From: Burkholderia sp. 8Y
Lineage (GTDB): Bacteria > Pseudomonadota > Gammaproteobacteria > Burkholderiales > Burkholderiaceae
NCBI RefSeq assembly: GCF_902506145.1
Contig: NZ_LR733520.1
Span: forward strand, 1,843,476-1,907,475
Direction: 5' to 3'
DNA length: 64,000 nucleotides
The notes below the pieces were generated by a model, which worked only from the letters and a program-made list of their open reading frames with translations, had not been told where the DNA came from and did no database searches. This document shows, piece by piece, positions 1 to 10,539 of the stretch; position 1 is the first letter of the stretch, and each line of letters starts with the position of its first letter. The translations under genes and the position numbers were made by a program.

Positions 1-343
1 CGCGCTGCTGCATAGCGGCGTGCGGCGTTCGGCGCTGCGGGCTACGCCCTTCGCACCGAACGTCGCACAGAAGGATCAACTGAAACCACTGGCATCCGGT
101 TTCTGCACAGCTTGACGCACACAACTTTTCTAGGTGAGTAAGCACCCAATAAGCCGTATAAAAGACCCAATGGCGGAAGTGTCCCACTGGTTTTGTCGAG
201 CCAAGGGGCTCGAAGGACGTGGCGCTCAGCGGGCGTGGAAGGCGATTCAAGGCTGTTTATTTACCGAGTGCCACCGCCTTTCTGCGGAGTGACCACGCTG
301 TCTTTGCATCGTGCGGTTCAGAAAAAAGCTGCTTTCTTTGGTT
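1..343. other. Intergenic stretch with no recognisable gene
   Basis: I see no gene here that I can support. The short open frames lack family motifs, and their codon third positions do not show the strong G/C bias of the neighbouring genes. The DNA is slightly AT-richer between about 110 and 180. It may be the tail of a degraded element that continues to the left of the window. Confidence 0.4.
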
Positions 344-498
344 ACTTTCTTTGCAGCAGCAAAGAAAGTGACCCCCGCCCCGGGGAGGGGCAACGCTAAT
401 AGACCGACGCGAGAACAAGCTTCACGAAGGAAACAGCAGCAGAAACAAGCACCCCGCCCCGGGAAGGGGCGCGCTAATGGACCAACACGAGAATAAGC
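344..498. repeat. Dispersed Burkholderia-type intergenic repeat: 11-bp hairpin plus two copies of a GC-box unit
   Basis: A perfect inverted repeat (ACTTTCTTTGC, loop AGCA, then GCAAAGAAAGT) spans 344-369. It is followed by two direct copies of a roughly 48-bp unit at 372-420 and 452-498. Each copy starts with CCCCGCCCCGGG and ends with a GAGAA(C/T)AAGC block, and they differ at a few positions. From general knowledge, elements with this TTTCTTTGG...GGGGC(A)ACGCTAATA layout are scattered between genes in Burkholderia relatives. Translated, they give the nonsense peptide families often annotated as short hypotheticals. The element lies downstream of the chemoreceptor gene on the minus strand and may contribute a terminator or RNA hairpin. 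Confidence 0.65.
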
Positions 499-530
499 AC
501 CCCAAACAACACGCAAATGAAAAAAGAGGC

Positions 531-2198
531 TCAAGCCAGTTGAAACTTCCCAACAAGCCCCTTGAGCGCCCGCGCCTGATCATCGAGCGATTGCGCGGCA
601 GCCGCCGCCTGCTCGACGAGGGCAGCATTCTGCTGCGTCCCAGCATCCATCTGCGATACAGCGTGTCCAATCGCCTCGATCCCCGACTTCTGCTCGGCTG
701 AGGCCGCCGAAATCTCGCCCATGATGTCGGTCACGCGACGCACCGCGCGCACCACTTCCTCCATCGTCGCGCCGGCTTCCTGCGCGTAAGTCGAGCCATC
801 GGAGACACGTGAAACCGACGTGTCGATCAGCGTCTTAATCTCCTTCGCAGCCGACGACGACCGCTGCGCAAGACTGCGCACTTCGCCCGCGACGACCGCG
901 AAGCCGCGTCCCTGCTCGCCCGCGCGCGCCGCTTCGACCGCCGCGTTCAGCGCGAGAATGTTCGTCTGGAACGCGATGCCCTCGATCACGCCGATGATGT
1001 CGCCGATGCTCTTTGCGCTGGCATCGATACGCTGCATCGTCTCGACGACACGGCCGACGACCGCGCCGCCCTTCTCCGCGATTTCCGATGCGTTATGCGC
1101 GAGGGTGGTCGCCTGCATCGCGTTATCGGCGTTCTGGCGCACCGTCGAGGTCAGTTCCTCCATGCTCGCCGCCGTCTTCTCCAGCGCGACGGCCTGCTCT
1201 TCCGTGCGGCGCGACAGATCGATGTTGCCAGTCGAGATTTCGCTCGACGCCGACGCGATCGCCTCCGCGCTCGCCGCGATATCGCCGACCGTCGCGGACA
1301 GTCCCGACTGCATTTCGGACAACGCGTAAAGCATGCTGGCGTCGTCGCGGCGCTTGAGACGGATCGGATAGGCAAGATCGCCCGACGCGATGCGGCTCGC
1401 GATTTCCTTCGCATAAGCGGGCTCGCCGCCGAGCTGCCCGGACAGACGCCGCACGACCCATTCGCTGACGATGATCGCGAGCACGAAAAGCGCAGCCGTC
1501 AGCACCGACACCATGACGAACGACGAATGGAAAATGAACGCGGCGGCGTCGATGGTCACTTTTGCGGCGGCGCCACGGCGGGCGACGAGGTCATCGACCA
1601 TCTTTTCGAGCTTGCCGGTCTCGACGAGCAGCGACACGTCCTGCGTGCCGACTTGCCAGTTCATCTGCGAGAGATCGAGCGGCTGCTCCTTCACCAGCTT
1701 GACGAAGCCGCGCACGTTGCCGCTCCATGTCGCGAGCGCGGCTGCGAAACGCTTCTGTTGCGCGAGCGCGTCGGTGTCGGCGTGATCGATGTATTGCGCC
1801 AACTGCGCCTGTTCCTTACCGATTTGCGTGAGCGCCTCTTCGATCTGGCTGCCGAGGTCGTCGCGCTCCTTCGCCGTCGATGCGGTGAGCAGCATCTTCT
1901 GCGAGCGGCTCGCGCGCAACAGATAGCCGCGCGTTTCCTCGGCCGCGCGGCTCGCCACGTAGCCCTGCGTATAGATGGATTCCGTCGCGCCGTTGAGCCG
2001 GCTGATCTGCGTGAGCGCGATCGCGCCGATCGCCAGCGTGCCCGCCAGCACGAGGCCGAACGCGAGGCGCAACGACGCCTTCACGGACAGCGGGCGCTTC
2101 GTCGCCGGAAGGCTTCCTGCGGCGTTCGCCGCCTGTGCTGAAGCCGTGGCCGGCAGCAAGCCCGCGCCTCGCGCGCCGCGTAGCGGAAAAAATTTCAT
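531..2198 (-). CDS. Methyl-accepting chemotaxis protein
   Basis: A 555-residue transmembrane chemoreceptor that would signal to CheA/CheW. After a short basic N-terminus comes a first membrane helix (about 40-62). A periplasmic four-helix-bundle-type sensor follows, then a second membrane helix (about 225-250), a HAMP region and the cytoplasmic coiled coil. The conserved hairpin tip (GIAFQTNILALNAAVEAARAG, split here as GIAFQTNILALNAA and VEAARAGEQGRGFAVVA) identifies the family. The start at 2198 (MKFF) is chosen because GGGGATAA precedes it at the right distance, whereas an upstream in-frame start has no such site. The C-terminus ends in KFQLA and shows no CheR-binding NWETF pentapeptide. 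The ligand is unknown. Confidence 0.95.
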   Translation of the reverse strand: MKFFPLRGARGAGLLPATASAQAANAAGSLPATKRPLSVKASLRLAFGLVLAGTLAIGAIALTQISRLNGATESIYTQGYVASRAAEETRGYLLRASRSQKMLLTASTAKERDDLGSQIEEALTQIGKEQAQLAQYIDHADTDALAQQKRFAAALATWSGNVRGFVKLVKEQPLDLSQMNWQVGTQDVSLLVETGKLEKMVDDLVARRGAAAKVTIDAAAFIFHSSFVMVSVLTAALFVLAIIVSEWVVRRLSGQLGGEPAYAKEIASRIASGDLAYPIRLKRRDDASMLYALSEMQSGLSATVGDIAASAEAIASASSEISTGNIDLSRRTEEQAVALEKTAASMEELTSTVRQNADNAMQATTLAHNASEIAEKGGAVVGRVVETMQRIDASAKSIGDIIGVIEGIAFQTNILALNAAVEAARAGEQGRGFAVVAGEVRSLAQRSSSAAKEIKTLIDTSVSRVSDGSTYAQEAGATMEEVVRAVRRVTDIMGEISAASAEQKSGIEAIGHAVSQMDAGTQQNAALVEQAAAAAQSLDDQARALKGLVGKFQLA

Positions 2199-2489
2199 CG
2201 ATTTATCCCCGAGTCGTTTTTCTTCAAAGGGGCGCCGCGCTTTGCGGCACACCCACATCGCTGGTCTACGGCATGCGCCTCGTTTTCTTTAGCGCGGCGA
2301 GCACGGTCGTTCGTTTTGCGCGACTCAAAAGTTTCGTGCGGTCCACAGGTCCTCGTCTGTCCGATTCGCGACAAACCTTGGCATGACAACGCGCACGCGC
2401 CATCCTAAACTTGTCGGGCATTCCGTTCGCGCATGAATCGCGGGCCGAACAAACTAATCAAGACCACCGCTTCCTTTCCTCATCACACC

Positions 2490-3755
2490 ATGCAAACGAG
2501 TATCGACAAAGGCGCTTTCCCCAGTTCTGGCGGTGCGTCGGCAGTGGATGCGGCGAACGCGGCCACCGCCGCCAACACCGCCGCGCCCGTGCAGCGCACC
2601 GTGTATTCCGTGCTCGGCGCGATCAGCTTCTCGCATCTGCTGAACGACATGATCCAGTCGCTGATTCTGGCGATCTACCCGATGTTCAAGAGCGAGTTCG
2701 CGCTCAGCTTCGGGCAGATCGGCCTCATCACGCTGACGTATCAGATCACCGCGTCGCTGCTGCAACCCATCGTCGGGCTTTACACGGACAAGCATCCGAA
2801 GCCGTATTCGCTGCCGGTCGGAATGGGCTTCACGCTGTCCGGCCTGCTGCTAATGTCTGTCGCCGGCAACTTCGGCACGCTCCTCGTCGCGGCGGCGCTC
2901 GTCGGCTGCGGGTCGTCGGTGTTTCATCCGGAATCGTCGCGGGTGGCGCGCATGGCCTCAGGCGGCAAGCACGGCCTCGCGCAGTCGCTGTTTCAGGTGG
3001 GCGGCAACGCGGGCTCGTCGCTCGGGCCGCTGCTCGCTGCGCTGATCGTCATTCCGCACGGCCAGCGCAGCATCGCGTGGTTCTCGGCGGCGGCCCTCCT
3101 CGCGATGGTCGTGCTCGCGAACATCGGCCGCTGGTACAAGCGTCATCCGGCGATCAAGAAAGGCCGCGCGAAAGCGGCGCACGCGGCGCTGCCGCGCGAA
3201 AAGGTCGTGATGGCGATGAGCGTCCTCGTGCTGCTCGTCTTCTCGAAGTACTTCTATCTCGCGAGCATCACGAGCTATTTCACGTTCTATCTGATCAGCA
3301 AGTTCGGCGTATCGGTGCAGGCCGCGCAGATCCATTTGTTCGTGTTCCTCGCGGCGGTCGCGGCGGGCACGATCATCGGCGGGCCGGTGGGCGACAAGGT
3401 CGGACGCAAGGCGGTGATCTGGGTATCGATTCTCGGCGTCGCGCCGTTCACCTTGCTGATGCCTTATGTGAACCTGTTCTGGACGGGCGTGCTGTCGGTG
3501 GTGATTGGCCTCGTGCTGGCGTCGGCCTTCTCGGCGATTCTGGTCTATGCGCAGGAACTGATTCCCGGCAAGGTCGGCATGGTCGCGGGCCTGTTCTTCG
3601 GCTTCGCGTTCGGCATGGGCGGCGTCGGCGCCGCGGTGCTCGGGCACCTCGCGGATGTGACGAGCATCGATTACGTCTACAAGCTCTGCGCGTTCTTGCC
3701 GTTGATCGGCGTGCTGACGGTGTTGCTGCCGAAGACGCACGACGTCAAGGCGTAA
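2490..3755 (+). CDS. fsr: MFS transporter, fosmidomycin-resistance (Fsr) family
   Basis: A 421-residue inner-membrane exporter of the major facilitator superfamily with 12 predicted membrane segments. It resembles the Fsr family: the segment ISFSHLLNDMIQSLILAIYP near the N-terminus and the DxxGRK-type loop GDKVGRKAVIW between helices in the second half. Family members confer fosmidomycin resistance, but the natural substrate is not known. I prefer the ATG at 2490. The extra 19 codons upstream to the ATG at 2433 use rare codons (CTA, CCT) unlike the rest of the gene. Neither start has a good ribosome binding site. It is transcribed away from the chemoreceptor gene. Confidence 0.85.
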   Translation: MQTSIDKGAFPSSGGASAVDAANAATAANTAAPVQRTVYSVLGAISFSHLLNDMIQSLILAIYPMFKSEFALSFGQIGLITLTYQITASLLQPIVGLYTDKHPKPYSLPVGMGFTLSGLLLMSVAGNFGTLLVAAALVGCGSSVFHPESSRVARMASGGKHGLAQSLFQVGGNAGSSLGPLLAALIVIPHGQRSIAWFSAAALLAMVVLANIGRWYKRHPAIKKGRAKAAHAALPREKVVMAMSVLVLLVFSKYFYLASITSYFTFYLISKFGVSVQAAQIHLFVFLAAVAAGTIIGGPVGDKVGRKAVIWVSILGVAPFTLLMPYVNLFWTGVLSVVIGLVLASAFSAILVYAQELIPGKVGMVAGLFFGFAFGMGGVGAAVLGHLADVTSIDYVYKLCAFLPLIGVLTVLLPKTHDVKA

Positions 3756-3770
3756 GGTCCGCTTCGGCAA

Positions 3771-3810
3771 GACGCCCGGTCATGAAGGCATGGCCGGGCG
3801 TTTGTCTTTC
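3771..3810. terminator. Rho-independent terminator after the Fsr gene
   Basis: The stem CGCCCGG (3773-3779) pairs with CCGGGCG (3794-3800), and TTTGTCTTT follows on the plus strand. It lies 18 bp after the fsr stop codon and could also serve the convergent minus-strand transcript from prpE. Confidence 0.75.
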
Positions 3811-3819
3811 TGGACACGG

Positions 3820-4014
3820 TCAACGACACGTCGCGACGAGTTTCCTGTAGCCATTTTCGACGACAGGCTCGACCGCCTGACAGCGCGATACGCGCGTCGT
3901 GAGCTTTCGGGAAAGCAGAATCGTGTTGCCATATCCGCACGACATCCAGACGCCCTGGGCGTTTTCAGCGGCGACCGCGAGCGTCGAATTGCGGCATCGC
4001 TTGCGAGAAATCAA
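3820..4014 (-). CDS. Possible small hypothetical protein after prpE
   Basis: A 64-residue open frame starting 15 bp after the prpE stop on the same strand and ending just before the terminator hairpin at 3773-3800, so its position fits a last gene of the prpE transcript. Codon third positions are moderately G/C-biased. The product is basic with four Cys residues (RKRC near the start, SCGYGNT in the middle, VATCR at the end). I recognise no family. There is no clear ribosome binding site, so it may be spurious. Confidence 0.3.
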   Translation of the reverse strand: MISRKRCRNSTLAVAAENAQGVWMSCGYGNTILLSRKLTTRVSRCQAVEPVVENGYRKLVATCR

Positions 4015-4029
4015 TGCCGCGCGTTTGCC

Positions 4030-5934
4030 TTATCGCTTCGTCCCGGCTTCCAGCGCCGCCCTGATCTGCGCGAGCGCACTGGCGTCCTCGATGGTCGGCA
4101 GATCGCCCGGATCGCGGCCTTCCGCCAACGCCGCGATCGCACGGCGCAGCAGCTTACCGGAGCGCGTCTTCGGCAGCATCGATACGAAATGCACGCGCGC
4201 CGGACGCGCAATCGCGCCGAGTTGCGTATCGACCGCGTGACACAACTCCGCCTCCATGCCGTCGCGGGCGCCGGGCGCGTCGATGCGATCGGCGTCGCGC
4301 AGCACGACGAACGCCGTCGCCGTCTGCCCCTTCACCGCGTCGGTCACGCCGACGACCGCCACTTCCGCGACCGCCGCGTGCGCCGACAGCGCCTCCTCGA
4401 TTTCGCGCGTGCCGAGCCGATGCCCCGCCACGTTGATCACATCATCGGTGCGCCCGAGAATCGACACGTAGCCGTCCTCGTCCTGCACGCCCCAGTCGAA
4501 CGTCGAATAGACCATCTGGTTCGGCACGCTCTGCCAATACGTCTCGACGAAGCGGCGGTCGTCGCCCCACACGGTCTGCATGCAGCCCGGCGGCAGCGGA
4601 TAGCCAAGCGTCACCACGCCCTTCTCGCCCGGCGCGCACGGCTCGCCGGTCAACTCGTTGCGCAGCGCGAGATTGAAGCCCATCGACGGCACGCCCGGCG
4701 AGCCGAGTTTCGACGGAAATGCCTCGATGCCGCGCGGAATGGCGAGCATCGGCCAGCCGGTTTCCGTCTGCCAGTAGTTGTCGATGACGGGCTTCTGCAA
4801 CGCGCTCTGGATCCACTGCGCGGTGGGCTCGTCGAGCGGCTCGCCCGCGAGAAAGAGCGTGCGCAGGCTCGACAGGTCGTATTTCGCCATCAGCGCCGGG
4901 TCCTGCTTCTTCAGCACGCGGATCGCGGTGGGCGCGGTGAACATCAGGTTGATCTTGTGCTGCTCGACGAGCCGCCACCAGATGCCGCCGTCCGGGCGAA
5001 CGGGCGTGCCTTCGTACATGACGGTCGTGAGCCCCGCGATGAGCGGCGCATAAATGATGTAGCTGTGTCCCACGACCCAGCCGATGTCCGATGCCGTGAA
5101 CATCGTGTCGCCGGCCGCGCCCTCGAAGATGTGCGCCATCGACGCCGCGAGCGCGACCGCATAGCCGCCGACATCGCGCTGCACGCCCTTCGGCCTGCCG
5201 GTCGTGCCCGACGTGTAGAGCACATACGACGGCTCGTTCGATTCGAGCCACTCGCAGGGAACGTGGGCATCGAAAAACTGTTCACGCAGCGGCTCGTAGG
5301 CGACGAGATAGCTCGCCTGCAACCGCTCGGGCGCAAGCTGCCGGTCGATCAAGAGCACTTGCGGCACCTTGAATTCGGCGCGCGACAAGGCTTCGTCGAC
5401 GAGCGGCGTGTAGTCGATCACCTTGCCCGCGCGCGCGCCCGCATCGGCGGTGACGATGAGCGTGGGCTCGGCGTCGTCGATGCGCGCCGCGAGATTCGGC
5501 GCCGCGAAGCCGCCGAACACGACCGAATGGATCGCGCCGATGCGCGCGCACGCGAGCATCGCGAAAAGCGCCTCGGGGATCATCGGCAGATAGATGAGCA
5601 CGCGGTCGCCCTTCTTGACCGACAGCGAGCGCATGACGGCGGCCATGCGGTTCACTTCCGCGTGCAATTCGGCATACGTGTAGCGGCGCTCGATGCCCGT
5701 TTCCGTCGACACATAGACGAGCGCCTCTTGCTGCGCACGCGAGGCGAGATGGCGGTCCACCGCGTTATGACACAGATTGGTGCGCCCGCCGACGAACCAT
5801 CGCGCGAACGGCGGGTTGCTCGCATCGAGCACCTGTTCGAACGGCGTCTGCCAATGGATGCGGCGGGCCTGTTCGGCCCAGAACGCTTCGGGCTCGTCGA
5901 TCGACTGGCGATACGCTTCTCGGTAAGTCGGCAT
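4030..5934 (-). CDS. prpE: Propionyl-CoA synthetase (propionate--CoA ligase)
   Basis: This 634-residue acyl-CoA synthetase of the ANL superfamily activates propionate to propionyl-CoA through an acyl-AMP intermediate. The N-terminal YREAYRQSIDEPEAFWAEQA segment is the acetyl/propionyl-CoA synthetase N-terminal domain. The P-loop is YTSGTTGRPKG (about 239-249), the A5 motif is DNYWQTETGWP, and the hinge/A8 region is GRTDDVINVAGHRLGTREIE. The C-terminal PKTRSGKLLRR carries the catalytic Lys that is a known acetylation site. The ATG at 5934 is preceded by AGAGGA at a 6-7 bp spacing, which settles the start. It is closer to PrpE than Acs by its short length and VQRDVGGYAVAL segment. No prpBCD genes are nearby, so the gene stands alone. 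Confidence 0.9.
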   Translation of the reverse strand: MPTYREAYRQSIDEPEAFWAEQARRIHWQTPFEQVLDASNPPFARWFVGGRTNLCHNAVDRHLASRAQQEALVYVSTETGIERRYTYAELHAEVNRMAAVMRSLSVKKGDRVLIYLPMIPEALFAMLACARIGAIHSVVFGGFAAPNLAARIDDAEPTLIVTADAGARAGKVIDYTPLVDEALSRAEFKVPQVLLIDRQLAPERLQASYLVAYEPLREQFFDAHVPCEWLESNEPSYVLYTSGTTGRPKGVQRDVGGYAVALAASMAHIFEGAAGDTMFTASDIGWVVGHSYIIYAPLIAGLTTVMYEGTPVRPDGGIWWRLVEQHKINLMFTAPTAIRVLKKQDPALMAKYDLSSLRTLFLAGEPLDEPTAQWIQSALQKPVIDNYWQTETGWPMLAIPRGIEAFPSKLGSPGVPSMGFNLALRNELTGEPCAPGEKGVVTLGYPLPPGCMQTVWGDDRRFVETYWQSVPNQMVYSTFDWGVQDEDGYVSILGRTDDVINVAGHRLGTREIEEALSAHAAVAEVAVVGVTDAVKGQTATAFVVLRDADRIDAPGARDGMEAELCHAVDTQLGAIARPARVHFVSMLPKTRSGKLLRRAIAALAEGRDPGDLPTIEDASALAQIRAALEAGTKR

Positions 5935-6081
5935 GCGCGTCCTCTGCAAGATGCAATGCGTGGCTGCAATCGTGGCTGAGTCTGTGCTGGGTCGGTGCGT
6001 CTGACTCGCTCCACAGCATAGAGCAGCCAGCGAATGCCTGACTAGAGAGGGCGCGCCCTGATCGTGGACGGTTCGGCGCGT

Positions 6082-6576
6082 TCAGACCGCGCGGCTGCGC
6101 GCCGGCGCGCTCGCCGGTGCCGCGCCGTGTTTCAGCAGCACGGGCGCCAGTTCTTCAGCCACCCGCATGCTCGACACGACGACCGTGCGAAGGCCGCTGT
6201 CCGCAGTCAGCCTGCGCAGCCTTTCGCGCGTGCTCGCCCGCGCTTCGATGCGCGGCTCGATCGCGATGAATCCACGGCAATACGCCGCGAGCGGCGCGCG
6301 GTGCGTACGCAGCCAGGCGGCGCGAAGGTCGAAATTATCGGCGGTTTCGTGGTCGCAATGTTCGGCGACGATCACGAACGGCGTGGCGAGCGCGAGCAGT
6401 CGGCGCATCTGCGCGGCCCAAGCGAACGCGAAGCCCGGCTTCATCGCCCGGCGACGCACGCGCACGAGTGGGAAGCGGCTCGCGTCGAGCATGGCGGCGT
6501 CGAGCGCGAGCGGCTTTCCGGCTTGAAGCGCGTTGGAAGGATAGTCGGCGGCGTTCACAGCGGTTTCGGGCTCCAT
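6082..6576 (-). CDS. Hypothetical protein, second gene of a Fur-box pair
   Basis: A 164-residue protein of unknown function. The reading frame has strong G/C third-position bias. There is no signal peptide, and the sequence looks cytoplasmic: alternating hydrophobic and Arg-rich stretches, with FVIVAEHCDHETADNFDLRA in the middle and TVVVSSMRVAEELAP near the end. Its start lies 22 bp inside the preceding 93-residue gene, so the two are likely translationally coupled. Because that gene sits directly behind a perfect Fur box, both are probably iron-regulated. I cannot assign a family. A role in iron or haem handling is only suggested by the regulation. Confidence 0.6.
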   Translation of the reverse strand: MEPETAVNAADYPSNALQAGKPLALDAAMLDASRFPLVRVRRRAMKPGFAFAWAAQMRRLLALATPFVIVAEHCDHETADNFDLRAAWLRTHRAPLAAYCRGFIAIEPRIEARASTRERLRRLTADSGLRTVVVSSMRVAEELAPVLLKHGAAPASAPARSRAV

Positions 6577-6836
6577 TCGTTCAGGGCGGCGATGAGGCTG
6601 GGCCAGCGGGAACGGCGCGGCACAACGCGATTCTTTCGCGCGGCGCGCGGCGGCGGGTATTCAGGGCGCACCGACGACGGCGCGGCGGGCGCGTCGGTCC
6701 AGGCGCGTCGCGTGGTGTCGAGGACTTTTGCGGCGTTGATGGCGATCGCGCAGCGCGCGTTCGCGTCGCGCGGTTCGCCGCTTGTTGCGCCGTTTGGATT
6801 TGGATCGTCGGTCACGTCGGGCCTCCAGTCGTGCAT
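6555..6836 (-). CDS. Hypothetical protein, first gene behind a Fur box
   Basis: A 93-residue basic protein of unknown function. The N-terminal half is Asp/Asn-rich (DWRPDVTDDPNPNG). The central RCAIAINAAKVLDTTRRAW could form a helix, and the C-terminus is Arg/Trp-rich (RRSRWPSLIAALNEW). The ATG at 6836 lies 24 bp downstream of the 19-bp Fur palindrome, so transcription is expected to be repressed by Fur with iron. It overlaps the next gene by 22 bp. It does not match HemP, the small Fur-regulated protein of Burkholderia that I know. Confidence 0.5.
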   Translation of the reverse strand: MHDWRPDVTDDPNPNGATSGEPRDANARCAIAINAAKVLDTTRRAWTDAPAAPSSVRPEYPPPRAARKNRVVPRRSRWPSLIAALNEWSPKPL

Positions 6837-6859
6837 TTGCGATGCATGACTGGCATTGT

Positions 6860-6878
6860 ATTGAGAATCATTCTCAAT
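6860..6878. promoter_or_regulatory. Fur box (perfect 19-bp palindrome)
   Basis: ATTGAGAATCATTCTCAAT is a perfect 9-1-9 inverted repeat and matches the Fur consensus GATAATGATAATCATTATC closely in its core. It lies 24 bp before the ATG of the minus-strand gene ending at 6836. No plus-strand gene starts nearby, so the minus-strand pair is the likely target. Confidence 0.85.
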
Positions 6879-7115
6879 AACAAGCAGGATGTGGTGAGGT
6901 GCGGCAAGCTGCGATGGCTGTCAAGCCGATCGCTGCGGCCCGCCGTCCCCAGAGGTCGCCCGCCCGAGGTTGCTTCAGCGGCTCAAGCGATTCGAGGTTT
7001 CAACGGATCGAGGCTCGAGCGGTTCGGGCGGTTGAAGAGGTTCTGGCGGTTCTGGCGTTCTTGCGTTCTGGCGTTGTGCCTTCTGGCATTCTGGCGTTCT
7101 TGGCGGTTCGGGTTG

Positions 7116-7187
7116 TTCGAGCAGTTCGAGCAGTTCGAGCAGTTCGAGCAGTTCGAGCGATTGGAGCGATTTGCGCAGTTGGCGCAG
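7116..7187. repeat. 9-bp minisatellite (TTCGAGCAG)n
   Basis: Eight head-to-tail 9-bp units occur. The first four are identical TTCGAGCAG, the fifth is TTCGAGCGA, and the last three are diverged (TTGGAGCGA, TTTGCGCAG, TTGGCGCAG). Related degenerate units (TTCTGGCG-like) extend left to about 6990. The array lies immediately downstream of the nucleosidase stop codon at 7205. The stretch 6880-7204 holds no gene that I can support. Any open frame through it is only the repeat in translation. Confidence 0.85.
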
Positions 7188-7204
7188 TTCAGCGGCTCAG
7201 CCGC

Positions 7205-7962
7205 TCAACCGCCCCAACCCGCTCGCCCCAAAAACCGCGCCAACACCCCCGACGAGTACGTCCCTGCAATGGCCGTCAGGAATTCGGCGAAGGACGCGGG
7301 TGCGGCGGCATCGGCGGTATCGGAAATGGTGCGCACGACCGCGCACGGCACGCCGTGCTCGTAACAGACCTGCGCGAGCGCCGCGCCTTCCATCTCGACC
7401 GCGAGCGCGTCCGGCAGCGCCGCGCGCAGCGCGCCCACCGCCTCGTGACTTGCGATGAACTTGTCGCCGCTCACCACCAGCCCGCGATGCACGCGCGGCC
7501 GCATCACGGCGAAGCGGTCAGCGAGCGCGTCGCCTTCGGCTTCGATGAATGCGAGCGCCGCATCGGCGAGCGCATCCGAGAGCGCGCGGTCGGCGTCGAA
7601 ATGCGTGCGTTCGAGCAGCGGCACCTCGTAGCGCGGGAAAAACGGCGACGCGTCCAGATCGTGCTGAAGCAGCGCGTTCGCGACCACGATATCGCCCACG
7701 CGCACGTCCGCCCGCACGCCGCCCGCGACGCCGGTGAAAAGAATCGCATCGACGCCGAAGACATGGATGAGCGCGCTCGCCGTCGCCGCCGCCGCGACCT
7801 TGCCGACACGCGCGAGCGTCACGACGACCGGCACGCCGTGCGCCTCGCCGACGTGATATTCGCGCTTGCCGAGCGTGACCGTACGCACCTCGCCCGCGCC
7901 GCGCATGTGCGCGGTCAGATCGCCGAGTTCCTGCGGCAGCGCCGCCATGATCGCGAGGCGCT

Positions 7963-7966
<4 letters not shown>
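7205..7966 (-). CDS. 5'-methylthioadenosine/S-adenosylhomocysteine nucleosidase family protein
   Basis: A 253-residue protein of the PNP/UDP family that cleaves the N-glycosidic bond of MTA/SAH-type nucleosides. It starts MKRLAIMAALPQE, with the acid/base region of MTA/SAH nucleosidases. The GVAGG phosphate/ribose loop (residues 89-93), the AVEMEGAALAQVC signature with the ribose-binding Met-Glu pair and the RTISDTAD segment with the catalytic Asp follow. The ATG overlaps the stop codon of the upstream uvrD-like gene by 4 bp (ATGA), so translation is coupled. Hopanoid-linked nucleosidases (HpnG) are related, but no hpn gene lies here. The 3' end runs straight into a minisatellite. Confidence 0.85.
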
Positions 7967-10317
<2,351 letters not shown>

Positions 10318-10539
10318 GGGAAAGTGAGCGGCAGCAAGCCCGCCGAAAGAGCGGGCCGAAGAAGCCGGCGAGAAGTCGCCGAAGAGCCGACCATTATAAG
10401 ACCGCGCCGATGGCGTCGTCCGGCAAGCCCCTGCCCGGCGGCGGACCGGCCGCGCCCGGATTCGTCCGATTGCGCGCCCCAAACCTTATAATCGGTGATT
10501 ACCCCGCATCTTTTCACGCATATTTCGGCAGATTTCACG

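Noticed and set aside
3790..5979. Long plus-strand open frame of 729 codons antisense to prpE
   Set aside because: Arg/Ala-rich shadow frame produced by high GC; no family motif, and prpE on the other strand is unambiguous.
6468..7364. Open frame on the plus strand through the minisatellite giving FEQ repeats
   Set aside because: Pure translation of a 9-bp repeat; also reads through the antisense of the nucleosidase gene. No start site signal.
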